A stretch of DNA of 64,000 bases from Pseudomonas iranensis (GTDB lineage Bacteria; Pseudomonadota; Gammaproteobacteria; Pseudomonadales; Pseudomonadaceae): positions 3,658,001 through 3,722,000 of the forward strand of contig NZ_CP077092.1 in NCBI RefSeq assembly GCF_014268585.2, given 5' to 3'. Each line of letters starts with the position of its first letter. Within the stretch, counting starts at the first letter, position 1. Position numbers and translations under genes: made by a program. The notes below the pieces were generated by a model. The model did not search any database, was not told the DNA's origin, and was given only the letters and a program-made list of their open reading frames with translations. Shown piece after piece: positions 45,601 through 54,006 of this stretch.

Positions 45601-46249
45601 GCTGGACAGCGCCCTCGCCGAGCTGCAAAACCAGTTCGCCGTCAGCGAGCAGCAGTGCGCCGAACTGCGCGCCGAACAGGTTGAAGACCAGCGCCGGCAG
45701 AACGCCAATCAGGCGCTGGCCCAGCAGATCGCCGACGCCTATGCCGAGTACCAGCGCTGGGCGCGGCTCAGTGCCTTGATCGGCTCGGCCACCGGCGACA
45801 CCTTCCGCAAGATCGCCCAGGCCTACAACCTCGACCTGCTGGTGCATCACGCCAACGCGCAGCTGCGCCAACTGGTCAAACGCTATCGCCTCAAACGCGG
45901 CGGCAGCATGCTCGGCCTGCTGGTGATGGACACGGAAATGGGCGACGAACTGCGTTCGGTGCATTCGTTGTCGGGCGGCGAGACGTTCCTCGTATCACTC
46001 GCCCTTGCGCTGGGTCTGGCCTCGATGGCGTCGAGCACGCTGAAAATCGAATCGCTGTTTATCGACGAAGGTTTCGGCAGCCTTGATCCTGAATCCTTGC
46101 AGTTGGCGATGGACGCGCTCGATGGCTTGCAGGCGCAGGGGCGCAAGGTCGCGGTGATTTCCCATGTGCAGGAAATGCACGAGCGGATTCCTGTGCAGAT
46201 TCAGGTGCGGCGTCAGGGCAATGGTTTGAGTACGCTGGAGGTGAAATGA
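42608..46249 (+). CDS. sbcC: SbcC exonuclease subunit (Rad50 homologue)
   Basis: 1213 residues. SMC-type ATPase: Walker A GPTGAGKSTLLDALC (about residue 36), Q-rich coiled coils on both arms, zinc hook CPVC at about residue 606, signature LSGGETFLVSLALALG and Walker B LFIDEGFGSLD near the C-terminus. It is longer than E. coli SbcC mainly in the coiled-coil arms. The stop overlaps the next gene start (ATGA). Confidence 0.97.
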   Translation: MKILAIRLKNLASLAGPFEIDFTAEPLASAGLFAITGPTGAGKSTLLDALCLALFGAVPRLNNTGRDAKVPDADGEIATGDPRTLLRRGTGEGYAEVDFVGVDGRRYRARWEANRAREKAGGKLQASRQSLRDLDQDQLLASQKGEYKTQLEAALGLNFEQFTRAVLLAQSEFSAFLKADDNDRSELLEKLTDTALYTRLGRRAFDKTKEAREAHKLLQDQATGVTPLAPEARAELDERFNTAQQQMKAQQAQLKQLEQQHSWLKDLRQLKEAQQAASEQLQTAQQQWQALAGERVKLTRLEQLGPQRHQFARKAELDALLTPLAAQIAAHTQQHAALGERQTQLEQNLDAAKVALSAAQQRQSENAPLLRQAFEEQSTLARLIKDTASSAEARQAAEQAFKDGQSAIQALQEKQTEVAARLQRIAAELEQSAHLAPLSDAWSAYRDRLQQLMLIGNRMNKGQSELASLEQNAARSAEQLASHKQQLEVLFKEAGAEPDAVAEQIGLLGTLLQDNRKQLRAIEDLSRLWASQQDLDKRSAELQQRQLDAQQQRERLTQDGVKTKAELTIAEQTLSVTRELLERQRLARSASVEELRAQLQDDQPCPVCGSNEHPYHQPEALLQSLGRHDESEQANAQQVVDQLKEKLIELRGEVGGVIAQQKELLQQQEQLAAQQQALAPSLDAHPLAAQLFNQDADKRDAWLSRQTEQLNQSITQDEQRQSALLTLQQDAARLSQQLRQAEVAHQQAAQQLSHQQHELNSDRQRLEEELSAFGPLLPADTLEALRLEPAATFMQLDRQIAERLTQLEQQKEELSEQQQRQQTLEKEQDRQQLRTQQLHSAEQQFTALTEQQQSCQEKLAQLLGEHSSAEHWQQQLENAVEQARSAETSTAEELQSVRTQLVQIAAELKAQQERLQALQAEDLVLAGKIADWRASHPELDDGGLEDLLRFDDAQVAELRQTLQHNEKAIEQAQVLLQERDQRLLDHQARQDGNLDAEQLDSALAELQNQFAVSEQQCAELRAEQVEDQRRQNANQALAQQIADAYAEYQRWARLSALIGSATGDTFRKIAQAYNLDLLVHHANAQLRQLVKRYRLKRGGSMLGLLVMDTEMGDELRSVHSLSGGETFLVSLALALGLASMASSTLKIESLFIDEGFGSLDPESLQLAMDALDGLQAQGRKVAVISHVQEMHERIPVQIQVRRQGNGLSTLEVK

Positions 46250-46842
46250 ACACACTGTATTCGTTCCGCCGCTGCCCTTACGCGATGCGTGCGCGAATGG
46301 CCCTGCGTTATGCAGGCGTGCCGGTGGAGATCGTTGAGGTCAGCCTCAAGAACAAGCCGGCGGAAATGCTCGCGCTCTCGCCCAAGGGCACCGTGCCGGT
46401 GCTGAATGCCGATGGCGTGGTGATCGATGAGAGTCTGCAGATCATGCGCTGGGCGTTGGCGCAGAATGATCCGGATGATTGGTTGCTGGCCGGCGACTCG
46501 TTCGCAGCGCTGTGGATGGAAAAACTGATTGAAGGTAATGATCAGATTTTCAAATCGGCACTGAATCGCTACAAGTACGCCGAGCGCTACCCCGAGCAGC
46601 CGATGGAAGCTTATCGAGCTGAAGGTGCGTTGTTTCTGCAGAAACTGGATGAGTTGCTTGAAGGACGTGACTACTTAATGGCCGAGCATCCGAGCCTCGC
46701 CGACATCGCCCTGCTGCCCTTCGTCCGACAGTTCGCTCACGTTGATCGCGAGTGGTTTGCGCAGACGCCTTATGTTCGCTTGCAGGCTTGGTTGCAGCGC
46801 CTGCTTGAATCTGAGCTGTTCACCTCGATCATGAAAAAATAA
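46246..46842 (+). CDS. Glutathione S-transferase-like protein
   Basis: 198 residues, thioredoxin-like N-terminal domain (LYSFRRCPYAMRARMALRYAG; VPVEIVEVSLKNKPAEML; KGTVPVLNADG, VIDESLQIMRW) and all-helical C-terminal domain. The CPYA segment at the usual active-site place suggests a Cys-type GST. It overlaps sbcC by 4 bases, so it is co-transcribed with sbcDC; a link to DNA repair is not known. Confidence 0.92.
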   Translation: MNTLYSFRRCPYAMRARMALRYAGVPVEIVEVSLKNKPAEMLALSPKGTVPVLNADGVVIDESLQIMRWALAQNDPDDWLLAGDSFAALWMEKLIEGNDQIFKSALNRYKYAERYPEQPMEAYRAEGALFLQKLDELLEGRDYLMAEHPSLADIALLPFVRQFAHVDREWFAQTPYVRLQAWLQRLLESELFTSIMKK

Positions 46843-46854
46843 CCCTCTGTCCCT

Positions 46855-46965
46855 TTGATCGTTCCCACGTTCCGCGTGGGAATGCAGCCGGGGACGCTCT
46901 GCGTCCCATTGGAACGCGGAGCGTACCTTGAGGCATTCCCACGCAGAGCGTGGGAACGATCTTCG
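46855..46965. repeat. REP pair (CCCACGCTCTGCGTGGG family)
   Basis: Inverted pair with stems CCCACG/CGTGGG at 46863-46883 and 46937-46957, with the family's inner GACGCTC/GAGCGT part. Confidence 0.9.
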
Positions 46966-47223
46966 TCAGGCCAGTGCGTTGCACATGCCCAGCGCCATGC
47001 AATCCACTTCAAACGGCCCGAGAAAATCCGCCGCGACCTTGACCGGTGGATTGCCGGCCATCAGCCCCAGCGTGTTGGCGCGTTCAATGTTGTGCGCGAT
47101 GTTGTGGTTGGCCTCTATGGCCCGGGCCAAGCCGCCCACCGAGCCTTGGCCAAACCCCAAGAGGGAAGCGCCGTTGGTCATCAGCGCGAGGCTGGCGATG
47201 ACCCAGAGTCTGTAGCCTTTCAT
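46966..47223 (-). CDS. Small membrane or exported protein, unknown
   Basis: 85 residues (MKGYRLWVIASLALMTNGASLLGFGQG). The N-terminal hydrophobic segment may be a signal peptide or anchor; two cysteines near the C-terminus (VDCMALGMCNALA) follow a Gly/Ala-rich middle. The start overlaps the stop of the upstream 70-residue gene (ATGA), so the two are translationally coupled. I recognise no family. The strong stop/start overlap argues that both are real. Confidence 0.6.
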   Translation of the reverse strand: MKGYRLWVIASLALMTNGASLLGFGQGSVGGLARAIEANHNIAHNIERANTLGLMAGNPPVKVAADFLGPFEVDCMALGMCNALA

Positions 47224-47432
47224 GCGCCGCCGACTCCTGCGAGTTCGGCCCTGTCGACCATTGCGCTTTGCGAGCGCAGTTCGAACTGGATGCCGGGGTG
47301 GGCGACGTCGATCGGGGCGTCGAAGCTGTGTTCCATGTGTGCGCCGATGCTGACGAACAGCACCACCGCCAGGTACAGACCGATGGCCAGGTAGGCGCCG
47401 CATTTGGCGGAAGTGAGGATTGCGCTGGCCAT
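47220..47432 (-). CDS. Small single-pass membrane protein, unknown
   Basis: 70 residues (MASAILTSAKCGAYLAIGLYLAVVLFVSIGAHMEH): one long hydrophobic helix (about 10-30), then a polar tail. GGAGAAC precedes the ATG. It is the first gene of the two-gene operon with 46966-47223. Function unknown. Confidence 0.6.
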   Translation of the reverse strand: MASAILTSAKCGAYLAIGLYLAVVLFVSIGAHMEHSFDAPIDVAHPGIQFELRSQSAMVDRAELAGVGGA

Positions 47433-47899
47433 GGTGTTCTCCGTGGGCAAAGGTTTCGATGGCCACAGAATCAATCAAAAAAGCCGAAGCAACCACTCAG
47501 GGTTTGCAATGGTGAATATCAGCTTCGTTGATTATTTAGCCGCTCTATTTGCCGGCGAGAGAAAACCTATGAGTGCAGAACGCGCGCGCGTAGGAGCTGC
47601 CGAAGGCTGCGATCTTCTGATTGATCGTTCCCACGCTCCGCGTGGGAATGCCTCAAGGGACGCTCCGCGTCCCAATGGGACGCAGAGCGTCCCGGGCTGC
47701 GTTCCCACGCAGAGCGTGGGAACGATCAGGTTACGCACACGCGTAGGAGCTGCCGAAGGCTGCGATCTTTTGATTTTGCTTTGCAGCCCGTGACGCTCCG
47801 CGTCACTGGACGCGGAGCGTCCCTAGAGGCATTCCCACGCAGAGCATGGGAACGATCAAGATCGCTGCCTTCGGCAGCTCCAACAAGGAGATGGCAATT
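47433..47899. repeat. Repeat-rich intergenic stretch
   Basis: Elements of two families alternate: GATCGCAGCCTTCGGCAGCT-type at 47593-47617, 47747-47770 and 47860-47880, and CCCACGC/GCGTGGG-type at 47630-47650, 47705-47725 and 47835-47855. No gene is supported. Confidence 0.8.
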
Positions 47900-48079
47900 T
47901 CAGGCTTGGGTTTTGTGATCCAGCGCGGCGTAGAAGTTGGCGCTTTGTTGCAGGTATTTCTGGGTGTAGCTCTGGGTGTGGGATTTTTTGCTGGCGATTT
48001 CGATGTTGGCACCGGCTGGCAATACCACGGTGGCAGAAATGGCGGAAGCGGCGATGACGGAGAAGAGATTGAAATTCAT
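47900..48079 (-). CDS. Small secreted peptide, unknown
   Basis: 59 residues from the ATG at 48079 (MNFNLFSVIAASAISATVVLPAGA): a signal peptide ending near residue 24, then a short hydrophilic mature part (NIEIASKKSHTQSYTQKYLQQSANFYAALDHKTQA). GGGTTACC lies before the ATG and no strong Shine-Dalgarno is present. It may be a small periplasmic protein; no family is recognised. Confidence 0.5.
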   Translation of the reverse strand: MNFNLFSVIAASAISATVVLPAGANIEIASKKSHTQSYTQKYLQQSANFYAALDHKTQA

Positions 48080-48204
48080 GGCGGTAACCCTCGTGTTCGT
48101 TTGCTTGGTTTGCCCGGCGGGCTGTGAAACAAACGTAACGCTCGAGGGTTGCCTCCTTGAAATCTTTTGTAGCATTAGCCGTTATCAGTGCAATTAATAC
48201 AACG

Positions 48205-48233
48205 ATACAGGCCCCGTAGACCGGGGCCTGTGG
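48205..48233 (-). terminator. Terminator-like hairpin of the lactonase gene
   Basis: Stem ACAGGCCCCG / CGGGGCCTGT (48207-48231) directly at the end of the lactonase-like gene; strong stem but only a weak T-tract on the minus strand. Confidence 0.55.
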
Positions 48234-48234
48234 C

Positions 48235-49410
48235 TTATTGTCGCACCAGGAATTTCAGGTCGCTTGGCGCGTCCATCGGCAGTTTTTGCACGGTTTTGCC
48301 CAGCAGACCGGTCTTGGCATCGCGCTCGACGACGACAATCTGGTTGCTCTTCTGGTTGGCAATCAAGACAAATTTACCGCTCGGATCGAGGGCAAACTCG
48401 CGCGGGTGATCACCCTCGACCGAGCGCTTTTGCAGCTCTTTGAGCTGACCGGTCGCAGGATCAATGCTGAACACTACGAGCTGATTGGCCGTGCCGCGAT
48501 TGCTCACGTAGAGAAACTTGCCGTCAGCCGAAGCATGCAGCGCCGCGCCGGCTTTGTCCGAGGTCGGCTGGCCCGCTGCCAGATCGACCAGTTGCGTCTG
48601 GGTCAGTACGCCGTCCTTGTAGTCGAACACCGCGACCTGTGCACTCATCTCCATGGTCAGCCAAGCGTGTTTGCCATCAGCGCTGAACAGCAGATGACGC
48701 GGGCCACTGCCGGCCGGCAGCGCTACCGAGGCGGTTTTCGCCGGCGTTAGCGGCAAGTGCGGATTGGCCTTCGGGTCGTATTGATAGATGAAAACCTTGT
48801 CCGCGCCCAAATCATTGGAGAACACATAGCGCCCGTCCGGCGAAGACACCGTCGAGTGCACATGATTGGAAGCCTGACGCTCAGGGTTGACCCGACTGGC
48901 CGGGTGGCCGCTCATCTGCACCACCGGTTTCAGCTGGCCGTCGGCATCGACCGGCAATACCGCCAGGGTACCGCCCGGATCTTCCATCACTGAGTAGTTG
49001 CTGACGAACAGGTGTTTGGCATCGGCGCTGAGGCTGGAATGGGTCGGCTCGTTGCCCAGGCTCTGCACTTGATTGATCAGGCTCAGCGCATGGGTCTTCG
49101 GGTCGATGGCGAAGCTGCTGACGCGACCGACCGGATCGCTCTGGCCCGGGCCGTTTTCGTTGACCACGAACAGGCGTTTCTGGTCTTTCGAGAGGGTCAG
49201 CCAGGACGGGTTTTCGGTCTTGACCACTTGCAGCGGCTTGGCGTCGATCTGGCCGGTGGCGCTGTCGAACTGCATGCGGTAGATGCCCTGGCTGGAACCG
49301 GCGGTGTAGGAGCCGACCAGCAATTGCAAGGTTTCGGCAGAGGCGCTGGAAAGCCCCATCGCGCCGACGCTGCCGGCCATCAGCAAAGGCCAGAAATTAC
49401 GCATCTTCAT
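48235..49410 (-). CDS. Exported lactonase-family beta-propeller protein
   Basis: The start MKMRNFWPLLMAGSVGAMG is chosen because GAGG lies about 8 bases upstream; 391 residues with a signal peptide ending near ASA. Seven-bladed propeller of the 6-phosphogluconolactonase/lactonase family (LLVGSYTAGSSQGIYRMQFD; SNDLGADKVFIYQYDPKAN; GPRHLLFSADGKHAWLTME; HPREFALDPSGKFVLIANQ). The periplasmic location argues against a role in the pentose phosphate pathway. It starts 14 bases inside the end of the upstream small gene. Confidence 0.88.
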   Translation of the reverse strand: MKMRNFWPLLMAGSVGAMGLSSASAETLQLLVGSYTAGSSQGIYRMQFDSATGQIDAKPLQVVKTENPSWLTLSKDQKRLFVVNENGPGQSDPVGRVSSFAIDPKTHALSLINQVQSLGNEPTHSSLSADAKHLFVSNYSVMEDPGGTLAVLPVDADGQLKPVVQMSGHPASRVNPERQASNHVHSTVSSPDGRYVFSNDLGADKVFIYQYDPKANPHLPLTPAKTASVALPAGSGPRHLLFSADGKHAWLTMEMSAQVAVFDYKDGVLTQTQLVDLAAGQPTSDKAGAALHASADGKFLYVSNRGTANQLVVFSIDPATGQLKELQKRSVEGDHPREFALDPSGKFVLIANQKSNQIVVVERDAKTGLLGKTVQKLPMDAPSDLKFLVRQ

Positions 49411-49708
49411 TATTGTCATCCTCATCGTCGCTGCTGCTGACTACGTCGCCGACGCACACCAGACGATGCTCGCCCGTGGTCTTGGTGTCGCTGGCGTAAC
49501 CGACGATCAGCCAGCTCTGCAGCGTCTCATCGAACGTCGCTTGCGCGACCTGCGCCGGGGTGAATTGCCAGTGCTTGGCTTCGCGGCCATCGATGCATTC
49601 GATGTGCAGGTTATCGTCCTCGTCGAGGGCGAATTCGAAGGCGTGCAGGCCATCGATTTCGACCATACCGCAGTGTTCGAGGGCGTTGAGAAGGGTTTGG
49701 GCAGTCAT
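49397..49708 (-). CDS. Small acidic protein (DUF5629-like, tentative)
   Basis: 103 residues from MTAQTLLNALEHCGMVEIDG. The pattern (DGLHAFEFALDEDDNLHIECIDGREAKHWQF) resembles the Pseudomonas DUF5629 family as I remember it. It is acidic, with a long Asp/Glu/Asn tail (SSSDDEDDNNEDA) whose last codons overlap the start of the lactonase-like gene. An upstream longer frame is REP sequence and is not used. Function unknown. Confidence 0.65.
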   Translation of the reverse strand: MTAQTLLNALEHCGMVEIDGLHAFEFALDEDDNLHIECIDGREAKHWQFTPAQVAQATFDETLQSWLIVGYASDTKTTGEHRLVCVGDVVSSSDDEDDNNEDA

Positions 49709-49779
49709 GGCAAACAGTCTTTCTAGGGGGGAAAGGGCCAATGATAGCCCAATGTGATCCGAAGGCCCCTGCTGGAACC

Positions 49780-49928
49780 TCTGTGGGAGCGAGCCTGCTC
49801 GCGAAGGCGGTGTGCCAGCTGATCGTTCCCACGCTCTGCGTGGGAATGCCTCTAGGGACGCTCCGCGTTCCAATGGGACGCAGAGCGTCCCGGGCTGCAT
49901 TCCCACGCGGAGCGTGGGAACGATCAAT
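49780..49928. repeat. REP elements of two families
   Basis: A GCGAGCCTGCTCGC hairpin at 49787-49807 and an inverted CCCACGC/GCGTGGG pair at 49825-49845 and 49900-49925. Confidence 0.9.
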
Positions 49929-49955
49929 CAAAGACACAGGAAATTACGGTGCTGG

Positions 49956-51536
49956 CTAGATCGCCTCACGCGATGGCTTGCCATCCACCAGGCGCTGAAT
50001 CCGCAGTGGGTTGGCGTTTTTCAGTGGCTCGGGCAGCAAGCTGTCCGGGTAGTTCTGGAAGCACACCGGGCGCAGGAAGCGATCGATCGCCAGCGTGCCC
50101 ACTGACGTGCCGCGCGCATCGGACGTCGCCGGGTACGGCCCGCCGTGCACCATCGAATCGCACACTTCGACACCGGTCGGATAACCGTTGAGCAGGATGC
50201 GCCCGACCTTCTGTTCCAGCAGCGGCGTCAGTTCGGCGAATTGCTCGAAATCAGACGGCTCGCCGATGATCGTCGCGGTCAATTGACCGTGCAGGCCGTG
50301 CAGCGCCGCGCTCAGTTGTGCCTGATCGGCCACTTCGACGATCACTGTGGTCGGGCCGAACACTTCTTCCTGCAGCACTTCATCGCCGTTGATCAACAGG
50401 CTGACATCGGCCTTGAACAACTGCGGCTGCGCCTGATTGCCCTGCTGCTGATTGCCGGCCAGATGCTCGATGCCGCTGTGCGCCAGGAGTTTTTCCAGGC
50501 CTTTGCCATAGCTGCCGAGGGTGCCGGCGTTGAGCATGGTTTGCGCCGGTTGATCACCGATCGCAGCGGCGACTTGTTGGACAAACGCGCTGAATTGCGG
50601 CGAGCGAATACCGATCACCAGACCCGGGTTGGTGCAGAACTGACCGCAACCCTGAACCACCGAAGCGGTGAGGTCGCGGGCGACGGTTTCCGAACGCGTG
50701 GCCAGTGCCTGCGGCAGCACGATGACCGGGTTGATGCTCGACATCTCGGCGAACACCGGGATCGGTTGCGGACGTGCGGCAGCCATGTCGCACAAGGCGC
50801 GACCGCCCTTCAGCGAACCGGTGAAACCAACGGCCTGAATCGCCGGATGCTTGACCAGCCATTCACCGACGCCGCCACCGTAGATCATGTTGAACACGCC
50901 GGCGGGCATACTGGTTTTTTCTGCAGCACGAATGATCGCGTCGGCGACCAGTTCAGCGGTGGCCATGTGACCGCTGTGCGCCTTGAACACTACCGGGCAA
51001 CCGGCGGCCAGCGCTGCTGCGGTATCGCCACCGGCAGTGGAGAACGCCAGCGGGAAGTTGCTGGCACCAAACACGGCGACCGGGCCGAGGCCGATGCGGT
51101 ACTGACGCAGATCCGGACGTGGCAGCGGCTGGCGATTCGGCAATGCCTGATCGATGCGTGCGCCGTAGAAATCACCGCGACGCAGGACTTTGGCGAACAG
51201 ACGCATCTGCCCGCTGGTGCGACCACGCTCGCCCTGAATGCGACCGGCCGGAAGCGCGGTTTCGCGGCAGACCACGGCGACGAAATCGTCGCCAAGCGCA
51301 TCCAGCTCATCCGCGACCGCATCGAGGAACTGCGCGCGACGTTCGGCGCTGAGGCTGCGATAGGTCGGGTAAGCCGCAGCGGCAGCCTTGGCGGCGGCGT
51401 CGACTTCTTCGGCCGTGGCCTGAATGAAATCGTGCGGCAAGGCCTCGCCAGTGCTGGCGTCGACCGAGTGCAGTTTGACGCTGCCAGCGGCGCTACGCTG
51501 ACCGCCGATGTAGTTGTGACCGAGAATCTGAGTCAT
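49956..51536 (-). CDS. Alpha-ketoglutarate semialdehyde dehydrogenase (pentonate pathway)
   Basis: 526 residues. Aldehyde dehydrogenase with the longer N-terminal form seen in 2,5-dioxopentanoate dehydrogenases (HNYIGGQRSAAGSVKLHSVD). The catalytic Cys lies in VVQGCGQFCTNPGLV and the general base Glu in FAEMSSINPVIVLP; an NAD(P) site precedes (GASNFPLAFSTAGGDTAAALAAGCPV). It oxidises alpha-ketoglutarate semialdehyde to 2-oxoglutarate as the last step of oxidative pentose catabolism. It follows the AraD1-type gene by 9 bases; promoter shared with it. Confidence 0.92.
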   Translation of the reverse strand: MTQILGHNYIGGQRSAAGSVKLHSVDASTGEALPHDFIQATAEEVDAAAKAAAAAYPTYRSLSAERRAQFLDAVADELDALGDDFVAVVCRETALPAGRIQGERGRTSGQMRLFAKVLRRGDFYGARIDQALPNRQPLPRPDLRQYRIGLGPVAVFGASNFPLAFSTAGGDTAAALAAGCPVVFKAHSGHMATAELVADAIIRAAEKTSMPAGVFNMIYGGGVGEWLVKHPAIQAVGFTGSLKGGRALCDMAAARPQPIPVFAEMSSINPVIVLPQALATRSETVARDLTASVVQGCGQFCTNPGLVIGIRSPQFSAFVQQVAAAIGDQPAQTMLNAGTLGSYGKGLEKLLAHSGIEHLAGNQQQGNQAQPQLFKADVSLLINGDEVLQEEVFGPTTVIVEVADQAQLSAALHGLHGQLTATIIGEPSDFEQFAELTPLLEQKVGRILLNGYPTGVEVCDSMVHGGPYPATSDARGTSVGTLAIDRFLRPVCFQNYPDSLLPEPLKNANPLRIQRLVDGKPSREAI

Positions 51537-51545
51537 GGGATCTCC

Positions 51546-52538
51546 TTAAAGGGTGCCGATGCTGTCCGGTTCAAAAGCCGCCTGAACCGGTGCGATACCG
51601 TTGACCAGCGGTGCGCCGAAGTCGGCCTGGCTGATCTCGAACGTGTCGCCCGGCTGAGTGCGGATGCCGTCGGCAAACGACAGGGTCGCTGTGCCGAAAA
51701 AATGAATGTGCACGTCGCCCGGACGCAGGAACTGACTGTATTTGAAGTGGTGGTACTCGAGGTTCGCCAGGCTGTGGCACATGTTGGCCTCGCCGCTGAG
51801 GAACTCGTTCTGCCAGAGCACTTCGCCGTCACGCAGGATTCGGCTGGTGCCGGCAAGGTGTTGAGGCAATTCACCGGTACGAAGTTCCGGGCCATAACTG
51901 CAACTGCGCAATTTCGAGTGCGCGAGGTACAGGTAATTCTTGCGCTCCATGACGTGGTCGGAGAACTCGTTACCGACGGCGAAACCGAGGCGATACGGCT
52001 TGCCATCGTTGCCGATGACATACAGGCCGGCCATCTCCGGCTCTTCGCCGGCGTCTTCGGCAAACGGCGGCAGCGGGAACGGCTGCCCCGGACGCACGAC
52101 AATGCTGCCGTCGCCCTTGTAGAACCACTCTGGTTGCACGCCGGCCTGCCCCGCCGCCGGTTTGCCACCCTCCACGCCCCATTTGAAAATGCGCATGGTG
52201 TCGGTCATCGCCGCTTCATCGCCGGCCTGCTGGTGCATCTTGTCCCGGGCCGAAGCACTGCCCAGATGGGTCAGACCAGTACCGCTGACCAGCATGTGCG
52301 CCGGATCCGGGTGATCCAGTGGCGGCAGGATGCGCAGGTCTTTGAGCAACTGCCCATAGTCGTGGCTGGCACCGAGGCCGAGGCTTTGCACTTGCTGCTC
52401 AAGCGAGCTGCCGGCCTCGATTGCCGCCAGGGCCAGATCACGGACACTGCGGGCGTCCTGGACTTCGCGGACCTGACCGCTGTCGACCACGCCGGCCCGG
52501 CGCTCGCCGTTGGGTAATTCGAATTGAACCAGATGCAT
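51546..52538 (-). CDS. AraD1-type fumarylacetoacetate hydrolase-fold protein (2-keto-3-deoxypentonate dehydratase, likely)
   Basis: 330 residues. The FAH-like domain shows VSGTGLTHLGSASARDKMH, AEDAGEEPEMAGLYVIGNDGKPYRLGFAVGNEFSDH (metal ligand E-x-E region), and the C-terminal GDTFEISQADFG. The AraD1 group is linked to 2-keto-3-deoxy-L-arabonate/D-xylonate dehydration. Its place between the dehydrogenase and the divergent dehydratase fits the arabonate or xylonate to 2-oxoglutarate route. Substrate specificity cannot be read here. Confidence 0.88.
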   Translation of the reverse strand: MHLVQFELPNGERRAGVVDSGQVREVQDARSVRDLALAAIEAGSSLEQQVQSLGLGASHDYGQLLKDLRILPPLDHPDPAHMLVSGTGLTHLGSASARDKMHQQAGDEAAMTDTMRIFKWGVEGGKPAAGQAGVQPEWFYKGDGSIVVRPGQPFPLPPFAEDAGEEPEMAGLYVIGNDGKPYRLGFAVGNEFSDHVMERKNYLYLAHSKLRSCSYGPELRTGELPQHLAGTSRILRDGEVLWQNEFLSGEANMCHSLANLEYHHFKYSQFLRPGDVHIHFFGTATLSFADGIRTQPGDTFEISQADFGAPLVNGIAPVQAAFEPDSIGTL

Positions 52539-52574
52539 GATTTTCTCCTATTCCCTCAAAACACCGCCGATCCA

Positions 52575-52672
52575 CTGTGGGAGCGAGCTTGCTCGCGAAA
52601 GCGGTGTATCAGTCACCTCAAATGTTGAATGTGCCGACCTCTTCGCGAGCAAGCTCGCTCCCACAGGGGCCG
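52575..52672. repeat. REP pair (GCGAGC..GCTCGC family)
   Basis: Inverted hairpins at 52580-52602 and 52642-52665 between the AraD1-type gene and the transporter gene. Confidence 0.9.
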
Positions 52673-52683
52673 GCGTCGATCCG

Positions 52684-54006
52684 TCAGGTTCGGGTCGCGC
52701 CACGGGCACTTGCTGCGAACTGGTCGACGGGCAACGCGTGTTTGCGCTCCAGCACGCGATAAACAACGCCGGTCAGAATCAGCCCGAACACCATCACGCC
52801 CGAGAGGAAGTAGAGTCCGGACGCCAGATTGCCGGTGTATTCCTTCAACGCGCCGATCACGAACGGCCCGATGTAACCGCCGAGGTTGCCGACCGAGTTG
52901 ATCAAGGCAATCCCCGCCGCAGCACTCGCGCCGGCAAAGAACCGCCCCGGCAATGTCCAGAACACCGCGGTGCACGAGAACAACGCGAACGCCACCAGAC
53001 ACAGCGCCGCCAGTTGCGCTACCGGCAGCGACAGCCAGGCACTGAGGAACAGGCCCAGCGCACCGAGCACATAGAGCACCGCCAAGTGGCCGTAGCGATC
53101 ATTCAAACGGTCGGAGCTGCGCGGAATGATCAGCAGGCCGATGATCCCGAAAATGTATGGCACCGACGAGACGAACCCGGTGACCAGATCGCTGCCGCCG
53201 AACTGTTTGATCAGCGTCGGCAGCCACAGGCCGAGGCCATAAATGCTCAGGGTCACCGGCAGATAGAACAGCGCCAGCAGCAACACGCGTTTGTCTTTCA
53301 GCGCATGCAGCGGATTGCCGTGACGGGTCTGGCCGTACTCCTGCAAATCCTTTTTCAGTTCGCCGGTCAGCCAGTCTTTTTCCGCCTGATCCATCCACTT
53401 CACTTGCTGCGGGCCGTCCGGCAGCCAGCGCAGGACCGGCCAGGTCAGCAGGATCGCCGGGGTGCCGATGACGATGAACAGCCACTGCCAGCCGTGCAGG
53501 CCGAGGATGCCGTCCATGCCCAGCAAACCACCGGACACGGGACCGGTGATCATCATCGCGATCGGTTGCGAGAGGATGAAAAGGCCAAGGATCTTGCCGC
53601 GATGGCGCACCGGGAACCATTGGGTGATGTAGTACAGCACGCCGGGGAAGAAGCCCGCCTCGGCCGCGCCGAGCAGAAAGCGCATCACATAGAAGCTGTG
53701 CGGTCCTTGCACAAAGGCCATGCCGATGGTGATCGCGCCCCAGGTGATCATGATCCGCGCGAACCAGCGCCGCGCGCCGAAGCGTTCGAGCATCAGGTTG
53801 CTGGGAATCTCGAGAAGAAAATAGCCGATGAAAAACAGCCCGGCACCGAGGCCATAGGCGGCGTCGCCGATGCCGATGTCGGCGCCCATGTGCAGCTTGG
53901 CGAAGCCGACGGCGGAGCGATCCACATAGGCGATCAGGTACAGCAGGATCAGGAAGGGAATCAGTTTCAGTGTGATGCGCCGGACAAGCCGCAATTCCTG
54001 GCTCAT
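52684..54006 (-). CDS. MFS transporter, anion:cation symporter family (sugar acid uptake)
   Basis: 440 residues with 12 predicted membrane helices. It opens RRITLKLIPFLILLYLIAYVDRSAVGFAKL, has the family features GYFLLEIPSNLMLERFGARRWFARIM and GAAEAGFFPGVLYYITQWFP, and contains the central cytoplasmic loop. This is the ACS type (tartrate, galactonate, glucarate carriers). Its position, divergent from the arabonate-type dehydratase, points to pentonate or similar acid uptake. Confidence 0.92.
   Translation of the reverse strand: MSQELRLVRRITLKLIPFLILLYLIAYVDRSAVGFAKLHMGADIGIGDAAYGLGAGLFFIGYFLLEIPSNLMLERFGARRWFARIMITWGAITIGMAFVQGPHSFYVMRFLLGAAEAGFFPGVLYYITQWFPVRHRGKILGLFILSQPIAMMITGPVSGGLLGMDGILGLHGWQWLFIVIGTPAILLTWPVLRWLPDGPQQVKWMDQAEKDWLTGELKKDLQEYGQTRHGNPLHALKDKRVLLLALFYLPVTLSIYGLGLWLPTLIKQFGGSDLVTGFVSSVPYIFGIIGLLIIPRSSDRLNDRYGHLAVLYVLGALGLFLSAWLSLPVAQLAALCLVAFALFSCTAVFWTLPGRFFAGASAAAGIALINSVGNLGGYIGPFVIGALKEYTGNLASGLYFLSGVMVFGLILTGVVYRVLERKHALPVDQFAASARGATRT

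Noticed and set aside
50145..52517. Long open frame antisense to the dehydrogenase and AraD1-type genes
   Set aside because: Runs across two verified genes on the other strand and lacks any protein signature.
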